64,000 bases of DNA. Origin: Neurospora crassa OR74A (taxonomy: Eukaryota; Ascomycota; Sordariomycetes; Sordariales; Sordariaceae). Each line of letters begins with the position of its first letter. Within the stretch, counting starts at the first letter, position 1. Location of the stretch: contig NC_026501.1 in assembly GCF_000182925.2 (NCBI RefSeq), positions 8,783,917-8,847,916 on the forward strand. The letters are read 5' to 3'. Shown here in pieces: positions 33,541 through 45,048 of this stretch. The notes under the pieces were generated by a model. That model worked only from the letters and a program-made list of their open reading frames with translations, was not told where the DNA came from and searched no databases. Made by a program: the position numbers and the translations under genes.

Positions 33541-35302
33541 GGCGCAGGCTTATTGTTTTTATTTTCTTCCTTTTCTTGGTAAGAGGTAGAAAGGGGCGGG
33601 ATTCGTCGATGATGATGATGATGACGACGACACCCGGAGAGGTGGTTGAGACCAGCTCAACGACGGGGCGGGCGGGTGCCCACTGTTTTGGTGTTGCGGT
33701 GAGTTGTTGTCGACTTGTCGTTGAGTTCTCTGTTTGTCTTGCACTTCGCGAGCAGTTCAGCGGGTCTTGGCGGCTGTCTTTGTCGGCGCTGCAATATGGA
33801 TGCGAATACGATAAAAGCCCAACTGCTGAATGACGAGTCGACTTTGGCTACACTCTAATCTTCGGCAGTTCCCTGGACCCGATGTTCGCTCAATACAATC
33901 CTGTGGAAACAAGGGACCAGCGATGCGAAAATATCGTCGAACTTTGATTGTGTGTAGTAAGTTCAAATTGACAATATCGAAAGCTGGACAACGAAAAGAA
34001 AAATTCAGATCCAGGCGCGCGGGAATAGCAAGCAGCACATGCAGTGTTTAAAAAAGCCTCTAATATCTAGTCTTACCATCATCTGTGTAAGAAATGATAT
34101 TACAACGTCGTCTCCATTGTTGATAATGTTATAAGCCAATGAAGCAAGTCCAGTTGTTCGATGTACCAGTTTTTCTCTTTCTCCTCCTCTTTGCTCAAAA
34201 TTTTTTCTCTTCCACTCGTTATTCTGTTGCATGATGCAAGTGGAAGCTACCTTAGACTAGTAGATCCAGTTTAAGTGGTGAAGTGGCACTCATCTTGCAG
34301 CCAGTGGTTTCGCTCGCCACCAGCGCCCGCAGCGCAGATTGAACCACTCGACACTTCATGCATGCACTATACTGCTTCTGATGCAGGTTTGCGGTTCGCC
34401 CGAGTGTGAATGGATCTTCGGCGCGGCTCACGGGGCGGGGAAAGCACCTGGGATCGTTTTCGGCAAAGAGGAACTTTACCAGGTCGTCATAGTCGCAGTC
34501 GCAGTCGGGCACTTATTCGTTCGCTTGATATTCCAAACTAACAGCCGTGTCTAACAAATGAAAAAGAGTCTTCTTGTTCTTTCTTCTTATCCAATGTCGC
34601 AGCGCCCATCAACCGTGTGAGCCTGTGAGAGAGAGAGGGATTCGTGCGAATGTTTTTCGCTTGTTTCGCCTTCGGCTTGTTTAGAGGCAGGTATGGAAGT
34701 GCGGAGAAGGACTATTTGTCCAATTATTTGCGAGCGAGTAAAGCCGTCCAAGCCGTCGTCGTGGGTCTTTCTTTTTTTTGACCATCATGTTGGCACACTT
34801 GTGGTTGAAAACGTTCTGGGACGAGTTTCTTCGGTGCTCCATATAAAGACATCCCGACCCCTCCCCGCAAGCAACCACGACAGGAGACATCAGCACCGGA
34901 CGTCAATTCCTGTACGCTATTATCGCGCGAATCGTGAGATCTGCGCAATATTCGATACGACCTATGTCGACAGCTGTTGGAAGATCTTGATATGTATGTA
35001 GGTTGATTGGAGGCTATCCCGCTTGCGAAGTCGGCGACTTTCGGTTTTCCTTTCTCAGTAGAGACATCAAGACTGGCCCGAGGCATTTTGTTGTATGTAT
35101 GTAGCACCGCAGGCCGCAGAGTCAGACTGACGAGCCCGAGTTATTATCGATGCCCAGCAAGAGACCCAATTATACTTGCGCTTTATGAGACCACCAGCTC
35201 TGCCTAAATTTGGTCTTTGCATTCATCCTTCCTTCTACGCTCTGGTTCGAAGACAACACAAGACGCTCGCCAGCCTCACTGACGGGAACTTATCGAGAGG
35301 TT

Positions 35303-35357
<55 letters not shown>

Positions 35358-36080
35358 GTGTAGTGAGTCGTTTCGGCGGCATCTCGGCTTCGAAAAAGAC
35401 TGGAGAGGAGTCGAAGAAGATGATCTTCACTTCTCACCATCAACCGTAAAGTGAAGTCTCTGCTCCTGCAAACTGCAAATAAATTTTCCAACCTGTTTCA
35501 CATTTGCCTGCAAGAACTATCTATCGACCCCCCGGGGAGAAAGAAATACATCTTTTTCATGATGCCAAATGCAGATATCATGCAGCAGGATCCAGTCCCA
35601 TCTCCATCCATCTCCGGTCCATGATCCATATCCCGCATCTCGTCGGCCGTCCCTCGACCCCTCCCCGAGCCTCCTTTCTCCGCGCGCTATCGCTGTCTGA
35701 GATCTTCAAAAGTCCCACCTGGCTGCTGCGGATCGTTAGGCCAAATCGGGCGGGTGGAACCGCATGGCGCCAACGCAACTTGAATTGCAAAACGCAAACG
35801 GTCGGTCCCCCGCCCCGCCAACCCGGAGTGTGGGCTGTTCAGTTCAGTTGTCATCCCAGGAACGACCTAATCAAGGCCAAGCCCCCCGACGGGGACCTAG
35901 AGGTACCTATCGGTCTTGTGGATCCACTTTTTTTCTCACCGCGGCACACCTGGGCTCAGCCGCCGGCGGGGGGAGGAGTCACCGCACCCACCTGCCTGTC
36001 CGGGCCCCTATCTAAAGGCAACTAACAGGACCCAACGTCAACAAATCGAGCAGATAAAAAAAACAGAGTTTGGCTCAACT
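33541..36080. other. intergenic region with a T52 tract
   Basis: No coding frame is supported. An uninterrupted T52 tract lies at 35305-35356. ATG/GAT triplets (33607-33625) lie just upstream of the 33.5 kb gene. The open frame 35504-36025 has no family resemblance. Confidence 0.5.
35305..35356. repeat. poly(T) tract, 52 nt
   Basis: Uninterrupted run of 52 T on the plus strand between TTCC and GGTG. No flanking target-site duplication or retroposed gene is visible. Confidence 0.95.
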
Positions 36081-36152
36081 GGCTCTGTGGTGTAGTGGTA
36101 GCATACTTGCTTTGGGTGCAAGTGGTCCCAGGTTCGAACCCTGGCTGAGCCC
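36081..36152 (+). tRNA. tRNA-Pro (TGG)
   Basis: Acceptor GGCTCTG pairs with CTGAGCC except for one T-T mismatch. D arm contains GTGTAGTGGTA. Anticodon stem CTTGC/GCAAG encloses TTTGGGT, giving anticodon TGG. The T stem CCAGG/CCTGG with loop TTCGAAC is perfect. A run of T follows about 25 nt downstream as a Pol III stop. Confidence 0.94.
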
Positions 36153-38551
36153 TGAAGCAAATCCATCTGCTCAACTTTTTTTTTTCTCTTTCTCTATCTG
36201 TCTTTTTTCCCATAGCTTTTTAAATTTTCGGTTCCTGAATAGCATCGATGCAGTCGGCTCGGGATCATCCCTGGCAGGGATTTTCTTGGGGGAAGGGGGA
36301 ATTGAGGCTCAAAAGTTTAGAAAAAGAAAAAGCCGTCTGGGCATCTGGTTGGGAGGGGGTTGCGTCTGCGTGTCTGTGTGTGTGCGGAATGACGTCCTTT
36401 CACATGCTTTTCTTTTCTGGAGCTTCAGTGATGCGTGCTTTTTGTCGGAACAAGTGTTTCTTTGGTGATGCACGGGACTAGTTGATTGCACAAGCTTTAA
36501 CCGGAATGGAAATGTTTGCGTTGTTTTTGTTGACGTACAGCTATGTGCTTCGTACTTATTGACGCCGTCGTTAGGCAAAAAATAAGCTCGAAGACTTGAG
36601 ATCTCGAGTCCGTCCTTTGACAACGATAGAATTTATCGAGGAGAATGATGTTTCGAATGTTCGCACCGGCCTTTTATAAAACCGCCAACTATTCATATCC
36701 CTCCGGTAATATCTTCGAGAGTCCTGTGTTCCCAGACACTCCCTCTTGTGTAAATCGCATCTTCATATCTATCATAGGATTACACCCATCGAGTTCTTGG
36801 AAAGAAGAACCAGTTCGAAGTAAATCAGGGGATGAGGCCAAGTGAATAAATAGTTACCCCGTCGTTGTCGCTTTCTCCTTTTTTGTGTATCACCCGGACT
36901 GACAGTCGCACGCACAGACGCATCTACGACATGTTCATGTCCCTTAGTGGCCATCAAGCTCTTGAGTCGCCGGCGGCACTTGTCTTGAAATCCATTATGC
37001 GGCCTTCAGGAGAAAACAGAAGCTTATACTATTGCCTCAGAACGACGAGCAAAAACACTAAAGTACTCCTATCTTAGGCTGGAGGCCTGCGCAGCTCTGA
37101 AACTCGGTGATGCTTCGGTACACTTGATTATTTGATATGGCTCAGTGGAACATCGTCTCTAGGCTGGGGATCGAGCTCAGGGGACATACCCGTAGCACTG
37201 GTTTGGGAGGGCCACGACTAGATATCCTGGCGTGGATATCGACGTTGCCCATCATGCGTATGTAACCTCATCAGCATGTTTACTAGTTAAAGTAAATGAG
37301 GGTATTAGCTTACACACAAGCTATATCGAGTCAAATCAAGGCCAATGCCTGCTGTTGTCCGTCTAGAACAAGTATGACCATGAAACAGAGGGCAGCTACA
37401 ATGTCTGGCCTATAGCACTTGGTTTCTACATCTTATGGGTAGGAATTGGTACAGAGAGGCAGAGTAATGTTTGATATTTTCTTGAGTTCTTTTGCCAGGG
37501 TTGAGTAAATGCATTGTCCTGCTGGTCCGGAAAGCACTGATTCCCGGAAGTTGCCCTACGTCTGAGATCAGAGGTCGTCATCAAAATACAAAGGAAGATT
37601 TGCTAGCTTCTGACAACGAACGTCGTTAAAAGCTGGACGACTCCTTATATGGGCATGCTGCGTTCTCAAGCGCCAACTCTATCCCGGTGGTTTGACTTGG
37701 AGCCTGATGTCGAGTCTTCTGCACGCTTGGAAGGGAACGCATGGTAACTTCCCTGGCTGAGATGAGGGAAGTGATAGGGTTGAATATCAGGAACTTGTGC
37801 CTAATTGTGTATAGGTTTGAATGGTCCCAGGCAGGCGTCGAACACTCGGGTATTGCGCTGCGGTGACCCGAAAGACTATCCGTAAAGCTTGTCTGGGTTC
37901 TACCGTGTCTTCAACAGCTGCCAGGCATGACTGTAAAACTCGCTCGCAAGAATTTGAAAGAGTGGGCGGCCTCGACTTCTTTTAGGAGTAGAAGTAATCT
38001 CGGAGGTCATGACGGAAACAACAGTAGGCGCCCGTAAGGTATAGATTAATCTTGAAGAGAACTCACTGTCAGAGAACCATGATTCGAGTGTCTTGACAAC
38101 GAAGTCAGAAAACTAGTGGCTCTCCACTAGAGAAGACCACCGTGACGTGGCTGTCCAGAGTGCCCTAGAAGATGCCCTCGGTCATGATCTCGCTCGCCTC
38201 TTCACTCTTCTGTCACGCTTTGTGACCCGGCAACCTACCTGCTTTGAAGATTTCACTACGGTAGTTGCTGATGCTGCTGCTGCTTGACATTATGGGGAAG
38301 CGAAGGCTTATATACCTACCCATGCTTTTCATCTTGTACGCGCTCGAATTTCGAGATGCGAACGAAGGGGCTGACAGCCGCAGCGTCACAGCCCCTGTTG
38401 CTCGCGACCAACGATCAAAGGTCCGAATAGGCGAGCAACTCAACCGTCCGGCATGCCATTGTGTTGAAGCCGCCAGGGATCCTGGGTTCCATCTTAGTGA
38501 AAAGCTAGCGAACTTGCGGAAATGACGAGGAAGGATCGTCCATGCCATCAC

Positions 38552-38561
38552 ACCTTGATGG
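38552..38561 (-). promoter_or_regulatory. CCATCAAGGT 10-mer, copy 1
   Basis: One of five exact copies between 38.5 and 41.5 kb. It sits inside the doubtful 38.2-39.0 kb frame, so any target gene here is unclear. Confidence 0.3.
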
Positions 38562-39630
38562 CCAGCGTCGGACCTCCACCACTCGACAGCCTTGGAAAGT
38601 GGCTGTTCCTGACCATTTGTGCGGACATTTTTGGTTAGCTGTGGCCTGTCTCGAGCGACTTTATTCAACGGGGCAGTGGCGACAAGCCGAGGTAGGAAGT
38701 CTCCGACGTGGAACGGCGTCTGGCTGCATTGGTATGGTCCACATCCGGTACGTCGGATGAAGAACGGTTGTTTTGTCGTATGTAACGCTCGTCCGGCCGA
38801 GTCCGTAAATAGGGTGGACGTGTAGTCGCTGCAGCCGTAACACCATTCGTCCATGTTGTGTACCGTGACCCGAGTCGAGCGCCACGGCGCCAAAAGGACT
38901 CGAGCGTCCACTCGTCCGCCCACCCACCAGCTAGCCCGGTAGTGAGGGAACTCTACGCGGTATCCGGCCACCGAAACTTGTAGGGGGTCGGTCAAGAAAA
39001 CACCGGCATTGAAGCTCTAGATTGCCAAACATGATAAGCAAGGCCCGGAGTTTTGTATACCTTTGATGCCAGTGACGAGTGCTGCTCTTCGCTGCTGGAT
39101 CGGTGTCGAATGCCGTCAAATAACTAGGCAATGGATGCTTCTCGGCTCGAGGAGGGGGTTCCGGAGACGGATCACATGGTAAGACCGGGATGCTTGTTTA
39201 CAATTGGCTTTCGCGGTGGTCCGCAGAAAAAGTGTGGTTCCTGATTCCATCATCATCATGGCAAGCGGGAGTGTCTGCCAGGACATGACGTCCTCAATTC
39301 TGAGCCAAGATCCAATGGTCAGCCGATGTCATCGTTCGTTATCAGCTTGGCTGATGGTCCGTGCAGTATCCGCGATAAAGGCCAGCCGAGCCGCTGGTGA
39401 ACAAAATGCGCTGCCAAAGCACAAACGAGACGGGAACAGACAGGAAGGGCCCGTGTTTATCGTGGAAAAGCAAGTCAAGCCAGCATTCGAAAAGAGCATC
39501 GATGGGTTTTGCAGCCATTTCCAACAGCCAAGCCGTTTGCCAATTCGCTAGCGCGTGGCGGGGCCGCGGAACAACCTTGTTCTTTTAACCGGCCGACCTT
39601 CGCCCACCAAGTGCACGACCCGACCGATGG

Positions 39631-39640
39631 CCATCAAGGT
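39631..39640 (+). promoter_or_regulatory. CCATCAAGGT 10-mer, copy 2
   Basis: Exact copy 3' of the secreted Cys-His protein gene. It shares the longer word GGCCATCAAGGTTCTCA with the copy at 41464. Confidence 0.35.
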
Positions 39641-39964
39641 TCTCACTTCCATGCGCCCAGTCACCCATCCATCACACCAGTTGGCAAGTTGGCGGAACCG
39701 AGCGATGACACCCTCACCAACACGAAGAAAATGAAACGGCATTCCGTTCACAGCATTCAACGATGATATCAGTTAATATTGAGGAACAGGTACCCAGACC
39801 TCAAACTTGCCTAACAGGACGAGGGCCATCGTCAATTCTCGTCTAGGGGTCGGTGGATATACATTTGACCAAACTGCGATTACATGAAGAGGGGAAGAAA
39901 TATGCAGATCTTTCCAAGAAGTACACAGGCTCTTCCGAACTCGCTGACGCTCTGCAGCTCAAAC

Positions 39965-40525
39965 TCAAAAAGCGAGGGCCATGATGGCCAATCCCGCGGC
40001 GGCCAAGCCCGACGCGCCCTGGCGAGCGGCACCAGCAGTGGGAGGGGTGGTGGGAGTAGTGGCGTTGCCTGAGCTAGCCGGTTCCTGGGACCCGGGAGAT
40101 GTCGTGGTAGTTGCCGAGACGTGGCCAGCGCAGTGCCAGTGGTCGCCATGGGCCTCGCAACCGTAGGATTCCGTCGGGCTGGGCTTCAAAGAGACGGAGG
40201 AAGCGGACTCGCCATCATGGTCGTGATCCTCCTCGTCGTGGTCATGGTCGTCATGATCATGGACTGCGGAGGTGGTCGCAGCTACGGATGAGACGCTGGC
40301 AGCGGTCACGACCGTGGCAAGAGAGGTGACCTTGGGACCCTCGCAGTGCCTGAAGTTGTTAGTTACAATGTCCGTGAGGGCATGACTCGCCGTGGATACA
40401 TCAACATACCAGTGGTCGCCATGAGGCTCACAGCCAACCGAAGCAGTGGGCGAGGGAGCGAGGGACTGGGCCAGTGCAGTATGCACGAAACAAAAGAGGA
40501 ACGGCGCAACAGTGGACAGCTTCAT
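39965..40525 (-). CDS. GPI-type secreted Cys-His module protein, putative zinc binder, 166 aa
   Basis: Exons are 40525-40410 and 40349-39965. The 60-nt intron (GTATGT donor, ACTAAC branch, TTCAG acceptor) is in frame and has no stop, but splicing restores the first module exactly like the second. Signal peptide 1-19 (MKLSTVAPFLFCFVHTALA). Two copies of CExHGDHWHC lie at Cys32-Cys41 and Cys103-Cys112, joined by a Ser/Thr/Val linker with HDHDDHDHDEEDHDHD (69-84). The C-terminus has a Ser/Thr/Gly tail and a hydrophobic end (AAAGLAIMALAF) typical of GPI attachment. The modules and His/Asp run should bind zinc or a similar metal at the cell surface. It is divergent from the ZIP transporter, whose ectodomain has related modules. 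An upstream in-frame ATG would add ten residues before the signal peptide and is unlikely. No experiment known to me covers this protein. Confidence 0.88.
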   Translation of the reverse strand: MKLSTVAPFLFCFVHTALAQSLAPSPTASVGCEPHGDHWYVDVSTASHALTDIVTNNFRHCEGPKVTSLATVVTAASVSSVAATTSAVHDHDDHDHDEEDHDHDGESASSVSLKPSPTESYGCEAHGDHWHCAGHVSATTTTSPGSQEPASSGNATTPTTPPTAGAARQGASGLAAAGLAIMALAF

Positions 40526-40755
40526 GATGCTGATTTGACGAGTAGCTGGCTGCAAAAATGAGAGTGACGAGTGACTATCGGGTCTGTCTGCTGCTGCTTC
40601 CTCCTCATCGTGTCGTATTTATCCTCATCCCGAGTTCTGCTGCCCAGCCTTGGCTATCGAGCAATATCCGAGAGGAGGCTGATCATTCTCATGCAGAGAT
40701 GGTCTATGGCGAGCCGTTGCGGTTGAGTGAGCAGTTCCCAGCCATTGTGAGGAGT

Positions 40756-40765
40756 CCATCAAGGT
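40756..40765 (+). promoter_or_regulatory. CCATCAAGGT 10-mer, copy 3
   Basis: About 230 bp upstream of the start of the secreted Cys-His protein, a usual distance for a fungal activator site. Confidence 0.45.
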
Positions 40766-41463
40766 GTTCAAAGGATGAGGGACTTTGATTCAATATTCGT
40801 GAATGCCTCATCTTGGCGGCATGATGGTGTTGATGCCAAGAAAGCCTCTCCGAGACCTGACTTGGGAAACCCTAAAGTCTGGTCTTGGTAGACGGCGTGG
40901 GAGCGTGAATCCACTCTCATCCTCCTGGGCTGGTGGGCAGCAGGAAAAAGTAAAATGAGTTGAGACAGCGGATGGACTTGGCGTGAGATTCTACAGGGCT
41001 CCCGTGGTGATGTTGGTGTTTTATGTCGAGATATTGCGCATCTCGAACGTGGGCCTTTATGGATCGGTATCTTTGTCTCCGACATGGAAGCGCGTGGCAT
41101 CCCTACGGGCCACATGTCTCCCAGCACATGTCTCGCGACCGGATGTTCGACAAGAATTCTGCACACTGATGAGATAAGTCTCTGAGGAGTTTGGAGATAA
41201 AGAAGCATCGCACATCAAGAAACAACTCAATGACCTTTGCACTAACTGAATGATGTGCCTTCCACTCCAGTTGGATACACTGCAGTGGAAGAACGTAGTA
41301 CGTAGCTGCAGTGTGAGATGCTCGACTGCCCGACAAGGACAATGACAACTGCCTTTTTCGGATCCGTCCAATCAATCCATGAGGAATTGCTGCTTAGCCC
41401 CACCCGCAGCAGGGGCTCACCGGACGCTTAAAAAGGTACGTACCTACCGTCAGAGCTATCTGG

Positions 41464-41489
41464 CCATCAAGGTTCTCAACCATCAAGGT
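41464..41489 (+). promoter_or_regulatory. CCATCAAGGT 10-mers, copies 4 and 5 (paired)
   Basis: Two exact copies 16 bp apart (start to start) at 41464-41473 and 41480-41489, in the same orientation, about 1 kb upstream of the ZIP start codon. The helically phased pair is what a cooperative zinc-finger activator site might look like; the link to zinc control is inference. Confidence 0.45.
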
Positions 41490-42446
41490 GCCCTCTGTGC
41501 TGAGACAAGATTAGGACCCGTACCACACTCCGATGCACCAGCAAAGACAGCCCACCCATTGGCTGAGAGGCGTCTTTACCAAGAAAACGACTCCACCGCC
41601 TGCAGAAACGACTTGTTCCTGCTGCTTCTCTTCTTCAGTTCCTTTCGTGGCCACCGCCAGCCTCTCTCTGCTCCCGTCGGTGTGTGTCCGTCCGTGTTTA
41701 CTCCAGTTCTGCTCCCCTCCTGCTCCCCTTTTTCACGTGGCCGTTCAGTTTGGAGAACTGGACATCTGGAATGTGTCGATTCCTCCCTTGTACATAGTAG
41801 TAGTGTTTTCGAACTTCTTTTTTGCCAATTCACAATCCATATTTTTCTGTGTGAGACTCGCTCGGCACATCCCGCGCCCCTCGCCGCCAAGTCCCCAGTC
41901 CGATAGATATCCCCGAAAGATGGAAATGGCGCGTCACTCGCTCCGTTTCGTCTGAAGCTTCCTGGACCCTCAATCCGGATCCACCGCCACGAGCTTGGCC
42001 TACCTTTACGACCCCGACGACCGTTACAATTTGGAACCTTGAACACCCACGTTCCTCGATCATATACCAGTTAGGCAATTCGACCGAAGCAGTCGACGTC
42101 TTAAACTACACGGGCGATCTTCATCGCGACTTTGTTCACCGGTCAATCTCGCCCTTCACTTCACTCCCGCGAGTCAACCCATCTCACTTGAGCCTCCAGC
42201 CTCGCTACTTAATGAGCTGTCAACACCTTCAGTCCATACCTCCCTCATCCTTCACTGAGAGAAAGACATCCTAGCCTGGGTTGTTCACGTAGCCCATCAG
42301 CTACTCTTACGATATTCGACAGCCACCAAACGAGGATAGCTTCTCTTCAGCTCACACGATATCATCTCAGCCCCTAGGCTTCACGTAGCCTATACTTCTC
42401 TCCGTGGCCCTTAACCTCCTGGGCTACCAGTACCCCCAATCTCATC

Positions 42447-44168
42447 ATGGCTCGCCTACTTTCCTCAACAAGGAAAGTTATTCTTCAATATGCTTTGACG
42501 GCGCTGCTTTTTCAGTCCACTTCCGCCTCTCAAATACAACACAGAGCGCCCCAGGTCACAGCTGCTCCCACCGCAACCACCGCCCCAGCCGCCGTTCCCA
42601 CCGCCATTTCGGGCTGCCACTTGCACGATACAGAAGTGTAAGTGTCTTGATATCATCTCAATATGAGTCACTGGATTACTGACCTGGCCCATACAGATTC
42701 TGCATGGCTGGTGAAACCGAGTACTCAATTCACACTACAGCCACTGCCACCTCTGAGCTCCCTGCTCAGTTCACTGGATGCCACTCTCACGACGATGCGC
42801 TGTACGTTATAGTGCCCCCGCCTCCCTGGTCTTGTGGCCTATATTAACTGGAAGCAGATTTTGTGTAACCCCAAGCGGAGATGATGTGGAGATTTCACGA
42901 GTAATCGAGGAATCTGAACAAGGTCACGATGATCACGACCATGATGAAGATGAAGCGACGTCCTCTACCACTACCAGTGAGAAGAAATGTCACTTCCACG
43001 CTGGTGTCGAACACTGCACTGGTGGTGATGAGCATGAGGAGGAGAGTGCAACATGCGAAAGGACCGACCGGGACTACAACATTCGTCTTAGGGTCGGTCT
43101 CCTGTTTGCCATGTTGGCAACCAGCTCCATTGGTGTCTTCGGTCCCATTCTGCTCTCCAATTTTGTCTCGCCAAACAATGTCTTCGTCACCATTCTTAGA
43201 CAGTTCGGCACCGGCGTCGTCATCTCGACTGCCTTCATCCACCTCTTGTCTCATGCTCAACTCATGTTTGCCAGCGAATGTCTGGGAGAACTTAGTTACG
43301 AGGGCACAGCAGGTGCCATCTCCATGGCCGGCATCTTTATTTCGTTCCTTGCAGAGTATCTCGGCGTTCGTGTCCTGCAGTGGCACGCCGCTAAAACGGA
43401 GGCACGCAACATCGAGAACGGCGGAGAGAGAGGAGACTCGGCTCAAAGGGCCGAGATGGTTAACATACTGGTCTTGGAATGCGGTGTTATCTTCCATTCT
43501 ATTCGTAAGTTACACCGGCCCTATTACCCTTTCTGTTGAACTACCGCTAATCAAGTATCACAGTAATCGGCATTACGTTGGTTGTTGCTGGCGACACCTT
43601 CTTCCTCACCCTTTTCGCAGTAATTGTGTTCCATCAAATGTTTGAGGGTATTGCGCTTGGTTCTCGCATCGCAGCTCTCGGAACTCTCCCGCCGATCAAC
43701 GCGGCCTCCTCGGTCCACGGCCATTCGCACCACGGCCACAGTCACAATCACGCTCATGAGGTTAAGCGCTCAAGTCTGCCTACTGAGTCCACCTCGCCAA
43801 CGGGAACCGATCATGGAGTGGTCTCTGAAGACGAGTCAGCAAGAGTTACCGTCATCAAGCCTGTCTCGCTCAAGAAGAAGCTCGTCCTGGCTTCTGGTTT
43901 CGCCTTGGTCACCCCTATCGGCATGGCCATCGGTATCGGCGTACTCAAACAGTTCAATGGAAACGATCCTTCGACTATTATCGCTATCGGTACCCTCGAC
44001 GCTCTTTCGGCCGGCATCCTTATGTGGGTCGGCATCGTCGAAATGTGGGCTCATGACTGGATGCTGGGCGGCGAGATGACTACTGCCAGTCCTCTCCGCA
44101 CTTTGGCCGGCTTGACTGCCCTTGTTGCAGGTTTAGCTTTGATGAGCTTGCTCGGAAAGTGGGCTTGA
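42447..44168 (+). CDS. ZIP-family zinc transporter with Cys-His ectodomain, 515 aa
   Basis: Exons are 42447-42637, 42697-42801, 42858-43504 and 43564-44168 (introns 59, 56 and 59 nt). Plasma-membrane zinc importer of the ZIP family. The signal-like N-terminus leads to an ectodomain with three modules C-H-x-H-x5-C at Cys57-66, Cys92-101 and Cys143-152, and a HDDHDHDED run (122-130). About eight membrane spans follow from residue 170. The metal pathway is seen as His312 (FHSILIGITL) and His338/Glu342 (HQMFEGIALGSR). A second His-rich loop (VHGHSHHGHSHNHAHE) lies after that helix rather than in the usual TM3-TM4 loop. The layout resembles Aspergillus ZrfC, an importer for neutral-alkaline conditions. 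Introns 1 and 2 each cut a module at codon 8, phase 2. It is divergent from the gene for the secreted module protein. Confidence 0.93.
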
Positions 44169-44208
44169 GAGACTTCATGTCGCACACTCTTATTTCTAGG
44201 ATATCTTC

Positions 44209-44242
<34 letters not shown>

Positions 44243-45048
44243 GTTTTTCTCTGGGATTGGCTAGGTCTCTCCAAAAAATATTGGGTCACGGTTATTGGGC
44301 ATAGCGATTGGAAAATTCTACTTGGATGGCGTTGATCACACAAAAGTTTATTGGGTTTGGATTTGATGCATACCTAATGAAGCATATCAAGACATACGAG
44401 TATGACATGGAAGGCATTGAGTTATCGAAAGCAAGTAAGTTGGAACGCATATTGGTAGAGGAGAGACAACGTTTAGATGACCACACCAACAATTCATGAT
44501 CTTGGCACACTGAGTTCATTGATCGAAAGTGACAATTGGATACATAATCCGACGGAATATCCTGCATTTGATAGGAAGTAGAAGTCCGAGTCTTGCGTAA
44601 CTTCGAGGTCGCATCTGTCGTTGATCACCGAGCAGTGTTAGGCGAGGACGACATGGAATTTCGCACGTAGGGTTTTGTACGATGGCTGGCCTCAACACAT
44701 GATAGACAGCGGAAGGGATGATCTCTTTCAGTTTACGAACTAGAAGCAAATTAGAGGAATCGGGTGCCCTTTCCTGCTCGCCTTCATGCGATCGAATCAA
44801 TCCTAAGTTAGGAATGTGATATCGGGACTTTGAATTTGCTAAAACAAAGATACAGCTAGCTATCTAGCTAGCCCTCTCAATTTGCATTGTCCCTTGCTTT
44901 GTCTTCATCGCGAAGAATCACAATTAGATTTCTTGACGCTCTGTTTCACGGCTCAAGGAAAGAAAAAAAAAAAAAAAAAAAAAAAAAAGGCGAAATGAGA
45001 TTGATTGGCACAACACGAAAAGGGGCCAAAAAAATGGAAAAAAAGAAA
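44169..45048. other. spacer with paired T26 and A26 tracts
   Basis: It begins with the ZIP 3' UTR. T26 lies at 44217-44242 and A26 at 44963-44988, giving an inverted pair of homopolymers about 720 bp apart; the sequence next to them is not otherwise inverted-repeated. No coding frame is supported. Confidence 0.6.

Larger units (their letters stand above)
36153..39964. other. long region with no confident gene
   Basis: The longest minus-strand frame (38995-38213, 260 codons) opens at TTG, and its first ATG leaves about 213 residues. Its Trp/Arg-rich composition and lack of motifs make it doubtful. Two copies of the 10-mer CCATCAAGGT lie here (38552-38561 minus, 39631-39640 plus). I see no transposon or other gene. 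Confidence 0.45.
40526..42446. promoter_or_regulatory. shared divergent upstream region of the Cys-His protein and ZIP genes
   Basis: 1.9 kb between two divergent starts. It holds three exact CCATCAAGGT words (40756, 41464, 41480). The word at 41479-41489, ACCATCAAGGT, differs by one base from the yeast Zap1 site ACCTTNAAGGT. A reversed CAAGGT core lies at 42036-42041. The stretch from about 41850 is pyrimidine-rich and is the likely long ZIP leader. Open frames such as 41379-41906 are not supported. Confidence 0.6.

Noticed and set aside
38213-38995. 260-codon minus-strand frame
   Set aside because: Opens at TTG, Trp/Arg-rich composition without motif; upstream splice options lead to other frames. 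Kept only as a note.
41379-41955. two overlapping plus-strand frames upstream of the ZIP gene
   Set aside because: Ser/Pro/Cys-rich frames in a pyrimidine-rich leader; no intron or family support.
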